From Paraphysomonas bandaiensis (Eukaryota; Chrysophyceae): a stretch of 47,647 nt of DNA. The notes below the pieces were generated by a model. It was not told the DNA's origin and did no database searches. It saw only the letters and a list, made by a program, of their open reading frames with translations. The position numbers and the translations under genes were made by a program. Each line of letters opens with the position of its first letter. Position 1 is the first letter of the stretch. Below are positions 22,384 through 34,365 of this stretch, piece after piece. The stretch covers positions 1 to 47,647 of the forward strand of contig CBFFRP010000460.1 in assembly GCA_965644295.1 (NCBI GenBank). Reading direction: 5' to 3'.

Positions 22384-25300
22384 ATGACCGATCATTCAAT
22401 TGATGATATCTGGCAATCTATGAAAGCTCAAGATAATACAGTCAGTGAGGAATATAAGAGACGATCACAAGCACTGCGACCTCCTCATATATCCTCTATA
22501 CCACATGATATAAACCATAAGAAGACATATAATAAGAAGAATAAGAAAAAAAAACATGATATAAAAGAAAAAAAAGATAGAAAAGGATATCAGGATCCTA
22601 TAGAGACAGTAGGGGATCCTGTAGTGGCTATCAGAGACCCTATAGTGACATATAAAGATGATACTATCGTGAATGAGGTGAGTAATAGAGATAATTGAGA
22701 TATATTAATAAGGATCTCATGGTTGTATGGATAGAAACAAACTATTAGTGCACAAGATATGCTGCAGAAGATATCACGAGACATTAACACATGTGAGTCG
22801 GGTAGTGGAGTGGAGCGTCGCAAAGCCCTTTCTCGCATTCACACTGCTCTTACTGAGGAGACTACCATGAGTATGAATGATTACAGTGAACTGTTTTCAG
22901 AGATATCGAGACCACTCTTTAAGAGGTTTGCAGATACTGTGGAGAAGTGCAGAGATCTCTCTTTCCGCATTACCACTTTCTTATTCCAGGTGCACACTGC
23001 TGTATAGTTGTTGGCCCATTCAAGCGTTATAGTGTAAGTTGTGTTACATTAATGGGTTTTGTCTGCAGAATGGTGCTGATTTTGTCCCTGTACTTGGGTA
23101 TTACATTCCAGCTCTACTTCAGCGCGCCCCAGCTACTCTGGCATATGACCAAGAAATGCAGGTATAGTGCATAACGTGCAATCTCTCCGTAACGTGTAAT
23201 ATATAGCATAATGCATAGTGGTATATTTTTTTGTTTATATAGTGCTTGTGGATGAATATATACCAAGACTAGGAATATCTTGCCACATACTTACCTCAAC
23301 ATTGTCGATAGATATTCGTTTGGGATGCGGAGACTCACGACGCTTATAAACGAGGAAGAGCTGTAGATCGTCAAGATGCAGCAAATCCCTCAGCTCCGGT
23401 CTCAGTGACTGTAGTGGAACCCTCGGAGGAGGTCCGATTGCTGACGTGCCAATCACTGACCACCCTCATAAAGCGATTGGATGAGTTGCAAGCGCTGTCG
23501 GTGCTGAACCCGTATTTTAGCGACGTGGTGTTGTTTTTACAGGTATAGTCAGTCCTTTGATATAGATAGGCTAGACATTGGGCATGTGCTTTGGTTCAGC
23601 GAGTGGTTATTTTTCTAACCTTTTTTACCAGAGCCAAGTCAGAGATCCTTATCCAGAACTGAAGATAGAAGCCATAAGAGGCATCGAACACCTGGCTATT
23701 ACTAGAGAATACGAATCTGGTTAGTAACAACTTCACTATGTATTAATACCCACTTACCTCTGTAATTGTTCGCCTTATTTTGTGTCTGTGTTTATGCCTT
23801 CTGTATGTAGGTATGTGTTTCTTTGCAGTGGCGTTAGTGAGAGCTGTGATGCCGGCTCTGCGCCATCGCCATGCCAAAGTTCGAGCCCCAGCAGTAGATG
23901 CTGTTCGTGCATGTGTACACGTGCCCAACAGAGCGAAGAGAAAAGGAGCTGGGACAGAAGCAATTGCGGAGCTTGTAGGGTTTAAGGAGTCTAATGTTCT
24001 CCAGGTGCAGTGTTTAGCTATCCAGATGAAATTTTTGTGGTAGTTTGGTCATGGAGATATGTTGTGGTGTAGGATTATTTCTGGTATTGCAGTGATGTGC
24101 TGCTGAAGTATATATGGTATGGTTGTGTATGTAAATGCACCTATCTGTAGGTTTCTGCTTTTTACAAGACTGAAGTATCTGTAAACTATTTGGCTGAAGT
24201 CACAAGCGACTCGTCCGTACAAGTTAGGGAGCGGGTTGTATTGATGCTTTCGTCATTTCTCACAGAGCTCGAAGACCGATATGATCACCAGACTCGTCTA
24301 CTACCATATTTGCTGGATATGTTGAGTGATGAGACAAGTGGGATTCGAAATACAGCATTGGAGTGTCTGATGAAGTGCGGAAAACAGTATGAGGAAGATC
24401 ACCCGGATGAAATCATTGAACGGAGACAGTACGGGATAGATGGAGATGACAGGTCGGTCCTGTTGCCATGCTCTTGAAACCATAGTCCGTTCCATATCAG
24501 GGAAATTGAGAGCAGTGTATCCCTTGTTTCTGTGCCTAAGTGTGCTAATATGATTCAATAGGTGTAACCTTGATAAGCCTTTGCCTCCACCCTTCACTGA
24601 GAGACCTCGAATCGGTATACGTATTTATGTACGAGGTAACACGAAAAGGTTCCTATTTGCGCTTGTTGGTGAGCTCACAAACTGGCAATGTAAAACGCGG
24701 CTTAAGTCAGCGAGACTACTAAAAACAGTCTTAATATTGTGTGAAGAGTACTTGACGATGGAAGCACACAAGCTTTTACCGGCATATGTTAAAGCCTTGG
24801 GGTTTGCTAGAGAAGATAAAGACAAAGAGTTAGAAACTCTTCTGCTTGAAATATGCGAGTTGTGTGGGCGCTACACTGCTCCAGAAACTTACGTACACTA
24901 CATACTACCAAGATTACGAGGTGATGCTGAAATAGTTCAATTTGGTGTGGACAGTGCCACTAGATGCTGTGTAATGGACGCCCTGAAGAACATGCTTGAG
25001 GGTTCAAAGGCGTCACTTGTTCCCCCTTACCTCACAGAGATAATTGATACCATTGTTGACCCATGCGTCATTGATATTGAATCTTTGACGGTGCATGAAA
25101 CCGCGGTCAATTTGTTGAATAGTTTATTGTATCGTGTTCAAGGCAGAGGATTAGCAGCAACTGAAGCTCATTATCAATCTACTGGCAGGCTCAAATCTAT
25201 GAAAGAAACGATAACGAAAGCATTCAGGTGCCATTCTTCCTTAGAGTGTACTTACATATATGCATCTTACACGTTATCGATGTGACTATTTCTCAGGTTT

Positions 25301-26644
25301 CTATTTCTCTCTCTCAATAAGACGGAGACTTGTAAACTTGCCTCCACTGGACTCACGTATTTATCTGCACTAGATTTTGATAGTAGAGCCACCGGCGTGC
25401 GTGGGCTTTTCACGCGCCAAATTCCAATCATTCTTGGTGGGGATTTGCTGTCCACCAACACGGATGATTACGAATTTCACGATCCAATATCTCCGGAGTT
25501 TTCCTTGTTAGATTTATCTGTTTCTTGTCCATGGTGCGTGGTACAGCAATCCGTATCTTCGCTGCTTCCAGTTATAGAGTATATATGTCACACTGCATTG
25601 CATCAAGGGTCCAACTGCTCTTCATCATTGCCACAGGATTCCGGAATTCAGATAAATGTCACAGGAGATGGAAAGCTCGCCGGTTTGGCTGCGAGTCCAA
25701 CAGACATCTTGTGCAGATATAGCGATCTGCTTCTTGCAACTCTATCACCTGTATTTGGTGTGAGCGGTGTGGGTGTGCCTTCGGACCCTTACATTCACCT
25801 ATATACTGATTCTGGCGCCACGCAAACCACATGTGTAGATATGACTGACTTGCCGATGAACATCATACATCGCGTAGTAGATGTGTTTGTGGCACCTGCA
25901 GTGTGGAGTGCCGAGAGCGCATTGCAGGTTAAAAGATTGAAAATCTTATCTATGCTGCTCCTCCATTCTGCACCCCATGAGTATCAGCAATTGAAAAAAA
26001 CTCAGAATTTTATAGAATTTTTTCTTCATTCTCACATGGAGGTTCTCCTTCGTAACGTATTTCCAGCGTCATCCTCCCCTTCTACCGTCGCTTCTGTAAG
26101 GCAGTTATCGATCGATCTTCTGTGTCGTGCGCTAGAAATGCTTGCTGGAAACACTCGCGCGGTGCCGTATAAAAAACTTGACGAATCATCGTCTGTCGAT
26201 CGCGTTCTAGTGGACAAAGGGCACGCGGAGGGAGCTCTACGACTTTTGATGTCCGTAGTACTAGATGATAGTTGTGACACTATCCGCATTGCATGTCTTC
26301 ATGCATTGCTCTATTTAGTCCCATTTATTCCAAGAAACGACGACTCTGTCGCGCTTGACTCTACTACCATTGGAAGGTCTATTTGTGATTTTCGCGGAAT
26401 TGTGGACCGACTCTTGCATCGTGTTGTCGAGAGTAATCCGACTCCAGATTTCCTTGATATGCTAGATACCGTTCTTAGATCAATTGCAACCCTTAGCCCG
26501 AGTGATTTTGAGGAAATAGTGAGGCAGAATATGAACTTATTGAGCGGGGAAAACCAAGCCCCAAGTGCTGCATCTGAGATATTCTCCGGACTCATTGATC
26601 ACTGTGACATGATGTTACAGTTTCAGAGCATGCAGATGGGTTAG
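22384..26644 (+). CDS. DNAAF5: Axonemal dynein assembly factor DNAAF5/HEATR2-like HEAT-repeat protein
   Basis: Nine exons rebuilt in phase: 22384-22677, 22768-22989, 23069-23161, 23312-23542, 23632-23719, 23811-24004, 24151-24452, 24562-25227, 25297-26644, giving 1145 residues (human about 855). HEAT-like helices run through most of it. The diagnostic stretch is in exons 6-8: LRHRHAKVRAPAVDAV, VQVRERVVLML, LEDRYDHQTRLLPYLLDML, then PLPPPFTERPRIG and NWQCKTRLKSARLLKTVLIL, which line up with human HEATR2 (PP-hERRPVLG, then W-GTRVKSAQLLPVLLL). Known: cytoplasmic factor needed to preassemble outer and inner dynein arms, so its presence implies motile cilia. The first exon is a lysine-rich extension (KKNKKKKHDIKEKKDRKG) not in the animal protein; its linkage rests on splice phase only. 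Acceptor choice for exon 6 is uncertain (23810 or 23828, both in frame). Confidence 0.82.
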
Positions 26645-28977
26645 GGTATTTGTGCGGAATGGTACTATTAGTGTGAATGTTACTTCTTCGGCTGATCCGT
26701 ATATACGGTGGAAATTGTTGTTGTTGTAAGCGTTCTAGATGATTGCTTCAATGAACAAGCATTCATGTATTTAATCAATCATTTTCGTTTGTTTAAATGT
26801 ACCATCAAGCTCACTTTCAACGTTAGTCTCAATGCTAGTTAATGGGTATCCTAATCCTATCTAAATTGTTTAATCATTTTTTTGCAATTGCACAATATAT
26901 GATCTACATTTTATATTCCTCATCGGGAAGTAAACTCAGCTCTAACTTTAAAAAGTTGATGCTATCACAAGTTATCATATGATATTATTGTACTATGTTT
27001 TATATATAAATAGAAAATAAGTATTTTTTACCAAGTCATCGCTTTTGCACAGTCTAATAATAATTTAATATAAATTAAATGATACCTACGAGAAAACGCG
27101 AAAACGGATAAGCTGATTAGAGCTTTAGAGGTAGAATTATTGGTGAAATGCATACTCAATTGTATGTATACTATTATTACATATATGCAATTGCACTGCT
27201 TGTCAATATGGTATATTTATGCCACCTATACCACCCACACCACATACATGGCATACATTATACACCTTATCCATTGTTGCATACATACTGCACTTCACAC
27301 ATTCAACATAGTGTGCTGCATTCGTACTGATTCTTCTCTAGCTGCAGATAAAAAAAGAATTAGATATTATCAATAAAGAATATATAAGTACATCCATACC
27401 TTATACTTCCTATATATGTATGTACATCACCATCTATGCCCATCATTACTCTCTTATTACCATGCTTGCTATATAGCATATATATTGTACACTTGCTTGT
27501 ATTGGATCCATGTCTTGTCACAAGCATGTATATATGACATGAATATGATGTATGTATAATAGTATATGTACACAATGTATCACCTGAGTGTCCCTTTATC
27601 TGGTTGTGAGGCCATTAGTGCCCTGTGTGTGTGGTATACTCCCACGGCAAGCAGCAGTAGGCTCTAACTTCTTGTGTTCATAATATTTGTAGCCGTAATT
27701 TGCCTAGCATATATCTGTCATTATGGATTAGACTAGTGTGCCAAGTATCAACATTCATCTCTTACCAGTTATGGAGCTCTGGCATGCATCTGTGATTTGC
27801 ATTCAGTGCAGTCATTCTAGGTTGTCGTCCTTCTAGTGGTCCTAATAGTCGCACACCACATATAACACCGAGATTTAACACTATTCTACTACCCGCCTAC
27901 TCATGTACCAAGGTAGCTGGCCGTATATATCACTCGCATTTCGGTTGCCGATTACGCGGGATTTGTCATAGCTATGCATGACTTATATATAATATAATTC
28001 GCACAGGTTCTTGTATCAAGAAAAATTATGTCTCAGATAATATATATACTGTTTCTTTTCATCTCCACCACTGATTGCTTTCAGCTTTTGATGTCTCCAC
28101 CACGAACTTTTGGGTTATCTGAAACATACTAACAACTGTTAACTTTTTATGAACGTGGTTATACTACAGAGAGTGTATTTTAAGTAGCTTTTATATAATA
28201 ATATACAGGTGCATTGCAGTAACAATGGTTTCGATGCTACGGTGTCATTTTAAACATACTAAATTTTTTATTTGTGCCTACGAAACCTGTAAAATCTATA
28301 AAACTTAGTAGTCTCAGCTGCCACTTTTTACTTATAATATTATTTAAAGTTGGTGTGATCGTGAAACCTGGTAAAGTGATTTCACCAGGTTTCATATATG
28401 GAAAAGTGTCGTATAAGTACTTATTTGAAGACTAGGGTTAATGTTAATTACAATTTAGTTGTTGTATATTTTCAATTATATATATTTTAAAAATATTTTG
28501 CTAAAATATTGTATTATATTGTCACTTTTCATATAAATCTACTGTAATAATACTTATGAAAATCTCACATCAACGTAACTATATATTATACATTATACAC
28601 ATACAATACATGATTAGATACTATATTACTTTAAAGATAATACTATAAATGAAACACAGTGTAGTTTCTAGCTACTAGTAGTCTTAGAATATGTTCGAAT
28701 AATCTAGTTGTGGACCAAATGGCACTCTTTAGCTTAGTAGGAACGTTGGTTACATAAATCATGTTGAGATTAATATAGCTGTTGTGATACGCCTGACTTT
28801 ATTATTAGCTGCGAAATAAGCGTGTACAACTAATTTTTGGCATTGCGATTTAACTACTAAAACTAGTGCTTAACTCTGATATCCTACTATTTAGCGCTAC
28901 ACGAAAGCTGCTTGTGCGTCACCGCAAACACCAAGGTGCACCCACTTTTGCTCTCTATCACTCAAAAAGTAAACACA
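26645..28977. other. AT-rich gene desert with one stem-loop
   Basis: No convincing coding frame on either strand. At 28362-28394 an 11-bp perfect inverted repeat (TGAAACCTGGT/ACCAGGTTTCA, 11-nt loop) stands out. Otherwise AT-rich, with ATAC-like low-complexity stretches near 27220-27420. Confidence 0.5.
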
Positions 28978-29487
28978 GTGAGCAAGCAGAATGTTGCTAT
29001 ATGCCTGTCATCTGCTGACTTCAGGATTTTTGAGTCCTTAAGGTGAACAGCCCGGATGTTTGACTTCAGTAGACAGCCCAATACCCCGGATACCCTTGAG
29101 GTGGAGCCATTCCCGGATACCCTTGATCCTGTTTATTCGTCAAGGGCCAATGGCTTCTACACAAGTCACACATATTAGTGTCCCTTGAACTACACAAGCA
29201 GTTGGCTATGAGTGGGCAGAACAATATCTGCTGACTATATACATGTGGCTCACGTTAGTTTCCCGGAGAAATGTCTGCGGTACTTATCCCTCAGAACACA
29301 ACGAAAAGGTGCAAGTCGGACATTGTTGAGGGGTGATACGAAAATTACTTTTACTTATATTAGTTTATTCGTAGCATCACCTGCAGGCAGCACGATATAT
29401 AGTTGAGTAACTTTCTATGTTTGCATATAGAAGAGCTTTTATACGTAATGATGTAATATAGAATTATAGAAATTCGCGCGATATGTA
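28978..29487. repeat. Dispersed repeat, copy 1 (about 510 bp)
   Basis: Begins GTGAGCAAGCAGAATGTTG and ends CGCGCGATATGTA. A second direct copy lies at 33697-34197 with only scattered substitutions and small indels (9-nt and 3-nt differences). It encodes no recognisable protein, has no terminal inverted repeats and no tRNA-like promoter I can see. It could be a solo-LTR-like or non-autonomous element. Confidence 0.9.
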
Positions 29488-29603
29488 TATATATGGCAGG
29501 GCTAGGAAACAATATTTTGCAATACAATTGTTAGAGAGCGTTCCAACAATACTATTGATGGAGATTTTAAACAGGCCCAACAATACAATTACAATATATT
29601 GGA

Positions 29604-29963
29604 TTATATTAGTATGACTAATCGTTTATAGTAAATACATCCGTAGATTCCATTTTTAGTATTAGTCATTAAGATCACATGCAACCAAACCAAATAGTGC
29701 TTATAGCTAATAAAAATCCGCCTCTTCCTCATCCTCTGAGCCATCATTGGTGAAGTCAACATCACCATATTCATCCACAGAATTAATTGAAATACGCTAG
29801 TATCCGGCCAAAACTGTCGATTAGCTTTCAGAAACAACAGCATATTAAGTAGGATGGATACCTTGCGCAACACTGATATAATATGTTTAGCTGTGCTGAA
29901 CAGACGTTCCCATGTATTGGAAGTATATACTACATGACTCGTGCCACCTGATACCTTGTTTGA
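29604..29963 (-). pseudogene. hAT-family transposase C-terminal remnant
   Basis: The minus-strand frame, open between a TAG at 29964-29966 and the stop at 29604, contains SNTWERLFSTAKHI followed by LLNMLLFLKANRQFW. This matches the hAT C-terminal dimerisation signature (ERLFS-x-AG ... MLLFLKaNR). An acidic or hydrophobic tail of no clear identity follows. No BED finger or DDE core was found upstream, so only the last part survives. Seen: motif and truncation. Inferred: an old inactive insertion. Confidence 0.8.
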
Positions 29964-30561
29964 CTACTCCGCATAAAAAACCTTATTTATAAAGCTTCCG
30001 AGCATTCTTTTGCATAATTACCCAGTGATTCATCAGTGAATGATTATTCATCATCATAAATTATTGAGATCTACTTCTGAAGTTATCTGACTTTCTGGTA
30101 GATATCGCCAATGAATCTTTCTTTCCTGTAGCCCGGCGAATTGAGTAGTCCGTCTCTCAGTTTCAGAGTGAATCAACTACTACGTATACACTACTTGTAG
30201 CTTGTTGAAAATATAGTTACTATATAACAACTATCCCGTATTTTATGTCGCAATGAAAAAAATACAATAGAGTAGATATTACGTATGCAAAGAATCTGAA
30301 AATATAGTTGTAGTGTTAAAATGTTCCACAAACAGAGTGTTACAACATCAGAATCTTACTATATCTTTCCTAACGTAATTCAGTAAGTACTGTGAAACTT
30401 AGAGTAACATATTTAACAAACTCAAGGTTATGGTTTATTGGTAATTAGCAATTTCTTCCGTGTTGACATACAGTAACAATATATATACATAGCAATATCT
30501 TCTAATCTTAGCAATATAAGATTTGTATAACTTCACAATCTCCCATTTCAGTGAAGCCCTG
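29964..30561. other. Spacer between hAT remnant and the repeat-protein gene
   Basis: AT-rich; may hold decayed hAT sequence and the 3-prime UTR of the downstream minus-strand gene. Nothing identifiable. Confidence 0.4.
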
Positions 30562-33127
30562 TTATACCAACTTCCTCGACTTTGATGAATTTTCCTCACC
30601 TTCATAGTCCCGGGCACGCTTATCATCAGATAGCTTAATTTCGTCAAAAAGATTCGAAATATCTTTCTTAATCTTTTCCACTACCGCCAAATCATCGATA
30701 TCAGGCACTTTAGAAAGGTGACCTTTAAAGAGCTTCACCAACTCATTTATAATCTTCACCTTCTTAGCTTTAGCGCCCGAGGGATTATTTCTCACCTTAA
30801 CCATGTAAGAACCAGAATCAGAAGTTACTTCTTTATTCTCTGCCGTCACTTTGATCAGAGTTTTAAACCTACTTCCAGAATAATTCTTACTCAGTACCCC
30901 TTCACCAGGTAACTTCTGTTTTACAACATAACCGCCACTGTCACTTTTAAAGGCTTCCAGCAAGAACTTGTTACATTTAGATTTTATTTGGTCAGACTCG
31001 TCAACAAGTGTTACCTTGACTTTAGTGTCCTCAATGACAGGATTTGGTTCATTTGAGTTGTCCAACAATAACATTAACTCAATACTAGCATTCTCTTCGA
31101 TATTCTCAACAATTGCACCATCAGTATCTTGAATACTGAATCTAATTTCCTTATAATTGTTAGGAACGGGGGCTTTAACGTACTGTGTTGTGTAAGTATC
31201 TTCCAAGTTACTAATAACAACTCCCCAGTCCACTAGACGTCCGGAACTGATAGTTTTACCCGATATTGACATAAAACTGATAGGTTTACCCGAGATTAAT
31301 ACAGAAAAATCTTTTCCGGCCAAGGACTTATTGTTATCCGAATTACATATCCGAAGGTGAATTCCAACACTATCCTCGTAAATACCTTCCTAATTAAGAA
31401 GATGATTGACAAATCACAGTGACAATCTTCTTCAAACATACCACTTCAACCTCCTTATTGTCCCCAATCGTACGCAATGAGATCCTTGATGCAATATGTT
31501 CGGACCTACAGTTTATTACATCATTCAAAGCACTAAAAATATAATGAAATGTTACCTTTTACCCGGAAGCTTTATACAAAGCGTCAATCCGATATATGCT
31601 TTTATTACGTCACTGGTATCTGATTTCATCTCTGTAGGAATAAACGGGTGGATACTCCATAATGATTGATATGGAGAGATCATTTCATTCCTCTCATATG
31701 TATTATCGTCCTGTTTTTCTGATTTGATAGTGTCAGATTGGGTAGTGGTATACCTCTCTGTAGGTGTGAGAGGTAAGAACGGGGGGGTACTCTGTGATAA
31801 TGACTGTGATAGAAAGATCATTTCATTCCTCTCATATGTATTATCGTCCTGTTTTTCTGATTTGATAGTGTCAGATTGGGTAGTGGTATACCTCTCTGTA
31901 TGTGTTAGAGGTAAGAACGGGGGGGTACTCTGTGATAATGATTGTAATAGAGAGATCATTTCATTCCTCTCATGTGTATTATCGTCCTGTTTTTCTGATT
32001 TGATAGTGTCAGATTGGGTAGTGGTATACCATCCTTCTGAAGCAGTGGTATCCAATTTCATCTCTGTATGTGTTAGAGGTAAGAACGGGGGGGTACTCTG
32101 TGATAATGACTGTGATAGAAAGATCATTTCATTCCTCTCATATGTATTATCACCCTGTTTTTCTGTTTTGATAGTATCAGATTGGGTAGTGGTATACCAT
32201 CCTTCTGAAGCAGTGGTATCTGATTTCATCTCTGTAGGAATAAACGGGTGGATACTCCATAATGATTGATATGGAGAGATCATTTCATTCCTCTCATATG
32301 TATTATCACCCTGTTTTTCTGTTTTGATAGTGTCAGATTGGGTAGTGGTATACCTCTCTGTATGTGTTAGAGGTAAGAACGGGGGGGTACTCTGTGATAA
32401 TGATTGTAATAGAGAGATCATTTCATTCCTCTCATGTGTATTATCGTCCTGTTTTTCTGATTTGATAGTGTCAGATTGGGTAGTGGTATACCATCCTTCT
32501 GAAGCAGTGGTATCCAATTTCATCTCTGTATGTGTTAGAGGTAAGAACGGGGGGGTACTCTGTGATAATGACTGTGATAGAAAGATCATTTCATTCCTCT
32601 CATATGTATTATCACCCTGTTTTTCTGTTTTGATAGTATCAGATTGGGTAGTGGTATACCATCCTTCTGAAGCAGTGGTATCTGATTTCATCTCTGTAGG
32701 AATAAACGGGTGGATACTCCATAATGATTGATATGGAGAGATCATTTCATTCCTCTCATATGTATTATCACCCTGTTTTTCTGTTTTGATAGTGTCAGAT
32801 TGGGTAGTGGTATACCTCTCTGTATGTGTTAGAGGTAAGAACGGGGGGGTACTCTGTGATAATGATTGTAATAGAGAGATCATTTCATTCCTCTCATGTG
32901 TATTATCGTCCTGTTTTTCTGTTTTGATAGTATCAGATTGGGTAGTGGTATACCATCCTTCTGAGTTAAGGCTACCTGGAGTTGAACTATTCAACCTGTA
33001 TCTTACATTAGGACATATGTATGTATGTACAGGGCATCACTGCACAGGTGAAGCATTACATGTCATCAATATCACTCGTATTGTAGTCATCAATTGTCTC
33101 ATATAAAGATATCTCCCTCAATGACAT
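30562..33127 (-). CDS. Unrecognised protein: Thr/Ser-rich tandem repeats plus a C-terminal beta-rich domain
   Basis: Four exons on the minus strand (33127-33060, 32995-31556, 31505-31442, 31389-30562), introns 64, 50 and 52 bp, all in phase, give 799 residues. Exon 1 encodes MSLREISLYETIDDYNTSDI, a short acidic leader. Exon 2 encodes nine tandem units built on YTTTQSDTIK-EKQ-DNT-ERNEMI ... TPPFLPLTHTE. Exons 3-4 encode about 300 residues that look like one or two beta-sandwich modules (ISGKTISSGRLVDWGVVISN, RFSIQDTDGAIVENI, FKTLIKVTAENKEVTSD). A lysine-rich helix and a basic tail (SKSRKLV) follow, possibly a nuclear signal. I do not recognise a family. The alternation of variable repeat and compact domain suggests an intracellular scaffold or DNA/protein-binding factor, but that is a guess. 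It lies between the two copies of a ~505-bp repeat. Confidence 0.75.
31600..32990 (-). repeat. Coding higher-order tandem repeat (462-bp unit of three sub-units)
   Basis: Three sub-unit types of about 46-57 codons alternate: LSQSTPPFLPLTHTERY type, SPYQSLWSIHPFIPTE type and SQSTPPFLPLTHTEMK type. The trio recurs at an exact 462-bp period, and the copies are almost identical at nucleotide level. A multiple of three keeps the frame. This implies recent unequal exchange or gene conversion. Confidence 0.92.
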
Positions 33128-33696
33128 GATATCGATAAGCATCTATCGTTAGTTTTAATGGGGAGTATATTATGAGGTGTGACTGATGTTGATGTGTGTT
33201 ACTGTAGTGTGTGTTATGGTGTGTGTGTGTGTGTGTGTTACTATAGTGTGTTATGGTGTTATAGTGTGGTGTGTATGGAGTGTGCTGTAGGGTAGATTGT
33301 GTATTATATATGTCAGAGATATGGATAATTCTTGGACATATCGAGTAATATTCTTGAGAAATGCACAAAGAGAGTATGTACTACGGACTACTTCTACTGA
33401 TGTATGATTATACAGGACTGCTGTGGAAATCGATTTTATCGATTTATTCATCGTTTTTTTTATCAAAACTCTCAGATTTTATGAACTCTCGGTGTTATAT
33501 GTGGTGTACCAGCAGGCCTACACACTCGGAATTAATATTATGATACTAAGATGTCTTGTCCCCTATTATGTACGTCATCAATAATTGCCTTCTTAATTAC
33601 TTTATTTCTTCAATTTCTATTCATAGTCCATAAAAACTCTACTACTATCAATATCGTCTTTGTGTTCTATTATCTTCTTCATCATATCGCCTAGAT
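33128..33696. other. Upstream spacer with (GT)n tract
   Basis: Contains a GTGT run at about 33218-33240 within a GTGTTA-rich stretch. No gene is supported. This is the only gene start in the window whose 5-prime side lacks an ATAC array apart from the Ser/Lys-repeat and TPS-adjacent small genes. Confidence 0.4.
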
Positions 33697-34197
33697 GTGA
33701 GCCAGCAGAATGTTGATATATGCCTGACATCTGCTGACTTCAGGATTTTTGAGTCCTTAAGGTGAACAGCCCGGATGTTTGACTTCAGTAGACAGCCCAA
33801 TACCCCGGATACCCTTGAGGTGGAGCCATTCCCGGATGCCTGTTTATTCGTCAAGGGCCAAAGACTTCTACACAAGTCACACATATTAGTGTCCCTTGAA
33901 CTACACAAGCATTTGGCTATGAGTGGGCAGAACAATATCTGCTGACTATATATACGGCTCACGTTAGTTTCCCGGAGAAATATCTGCGGTACTTATCCCT
34001 CAGAACACAGCGAAAAGGTGCAAGTCGGACATTGTTGAGGAGTGATACGAAAATTACTTTTACTTATATTAGTTTATTCGTAGCATCACCTGCAGGCAGC
34101 ACGATATGTAGCTCAGTAACTTTCTATGTTTGCATACTATAGAAGAGCTTATACGTAATGATGTAATATAGAATTATAGAAATTCGCGCGATATGTA
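33697..34197. repeat. Dispersed repeat, copy 2 (about 501 bp), direct orientation
   Basis: Same start and end as 28978-29487. The pair encloses about 4.2 kb with the hAT remnant and the repeat-protein gene. No target-site duplication could be recognised around either copy. Confidence 0.9.
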
Positions 34198-34365
34198 GAT
34201 GTGTATCCACGAAGCATAGATAGGCTCACATCATGGTAATAGGACTGGTTTTAACCACACTCAAAAACCACACTCACCTTCACAGCACAAAAAACACTGT
34301 TGTTATGTACGGAAAAAACGTAACAGTCAATTCGGACTGGACTCAAAGGAAGTATGTGAATTCAT

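Noticed and set aside
27140-27376. 78-codon plus-strand frame
   Set aside because: Thr/Tyr/His/Ile-rich translation of degenerate ATAC-like sequence; two frames are open together.
31533-31555. A 23-bp intron joining exon 2 and 3 of the repeat gene
   Set aside because: Phase-correct but far below the smallest other intron; an alternative acceptor 27 bp further on gives a 50-bp intron in the same phase.
31724-32731. Plus-strand repeat frames (IVSDWVVVYLSV type)
   Set aside because: Antisense of exon 2 of the minus-strand repeat gene, which joins in phase to three other exons.
28978-34197. Complete LTR retrotransposon
   Set aside because: Direct repeats are present, but no gag, protease, reverse transcriptase or integrase lies between them, and TG...CA ends are not evident.
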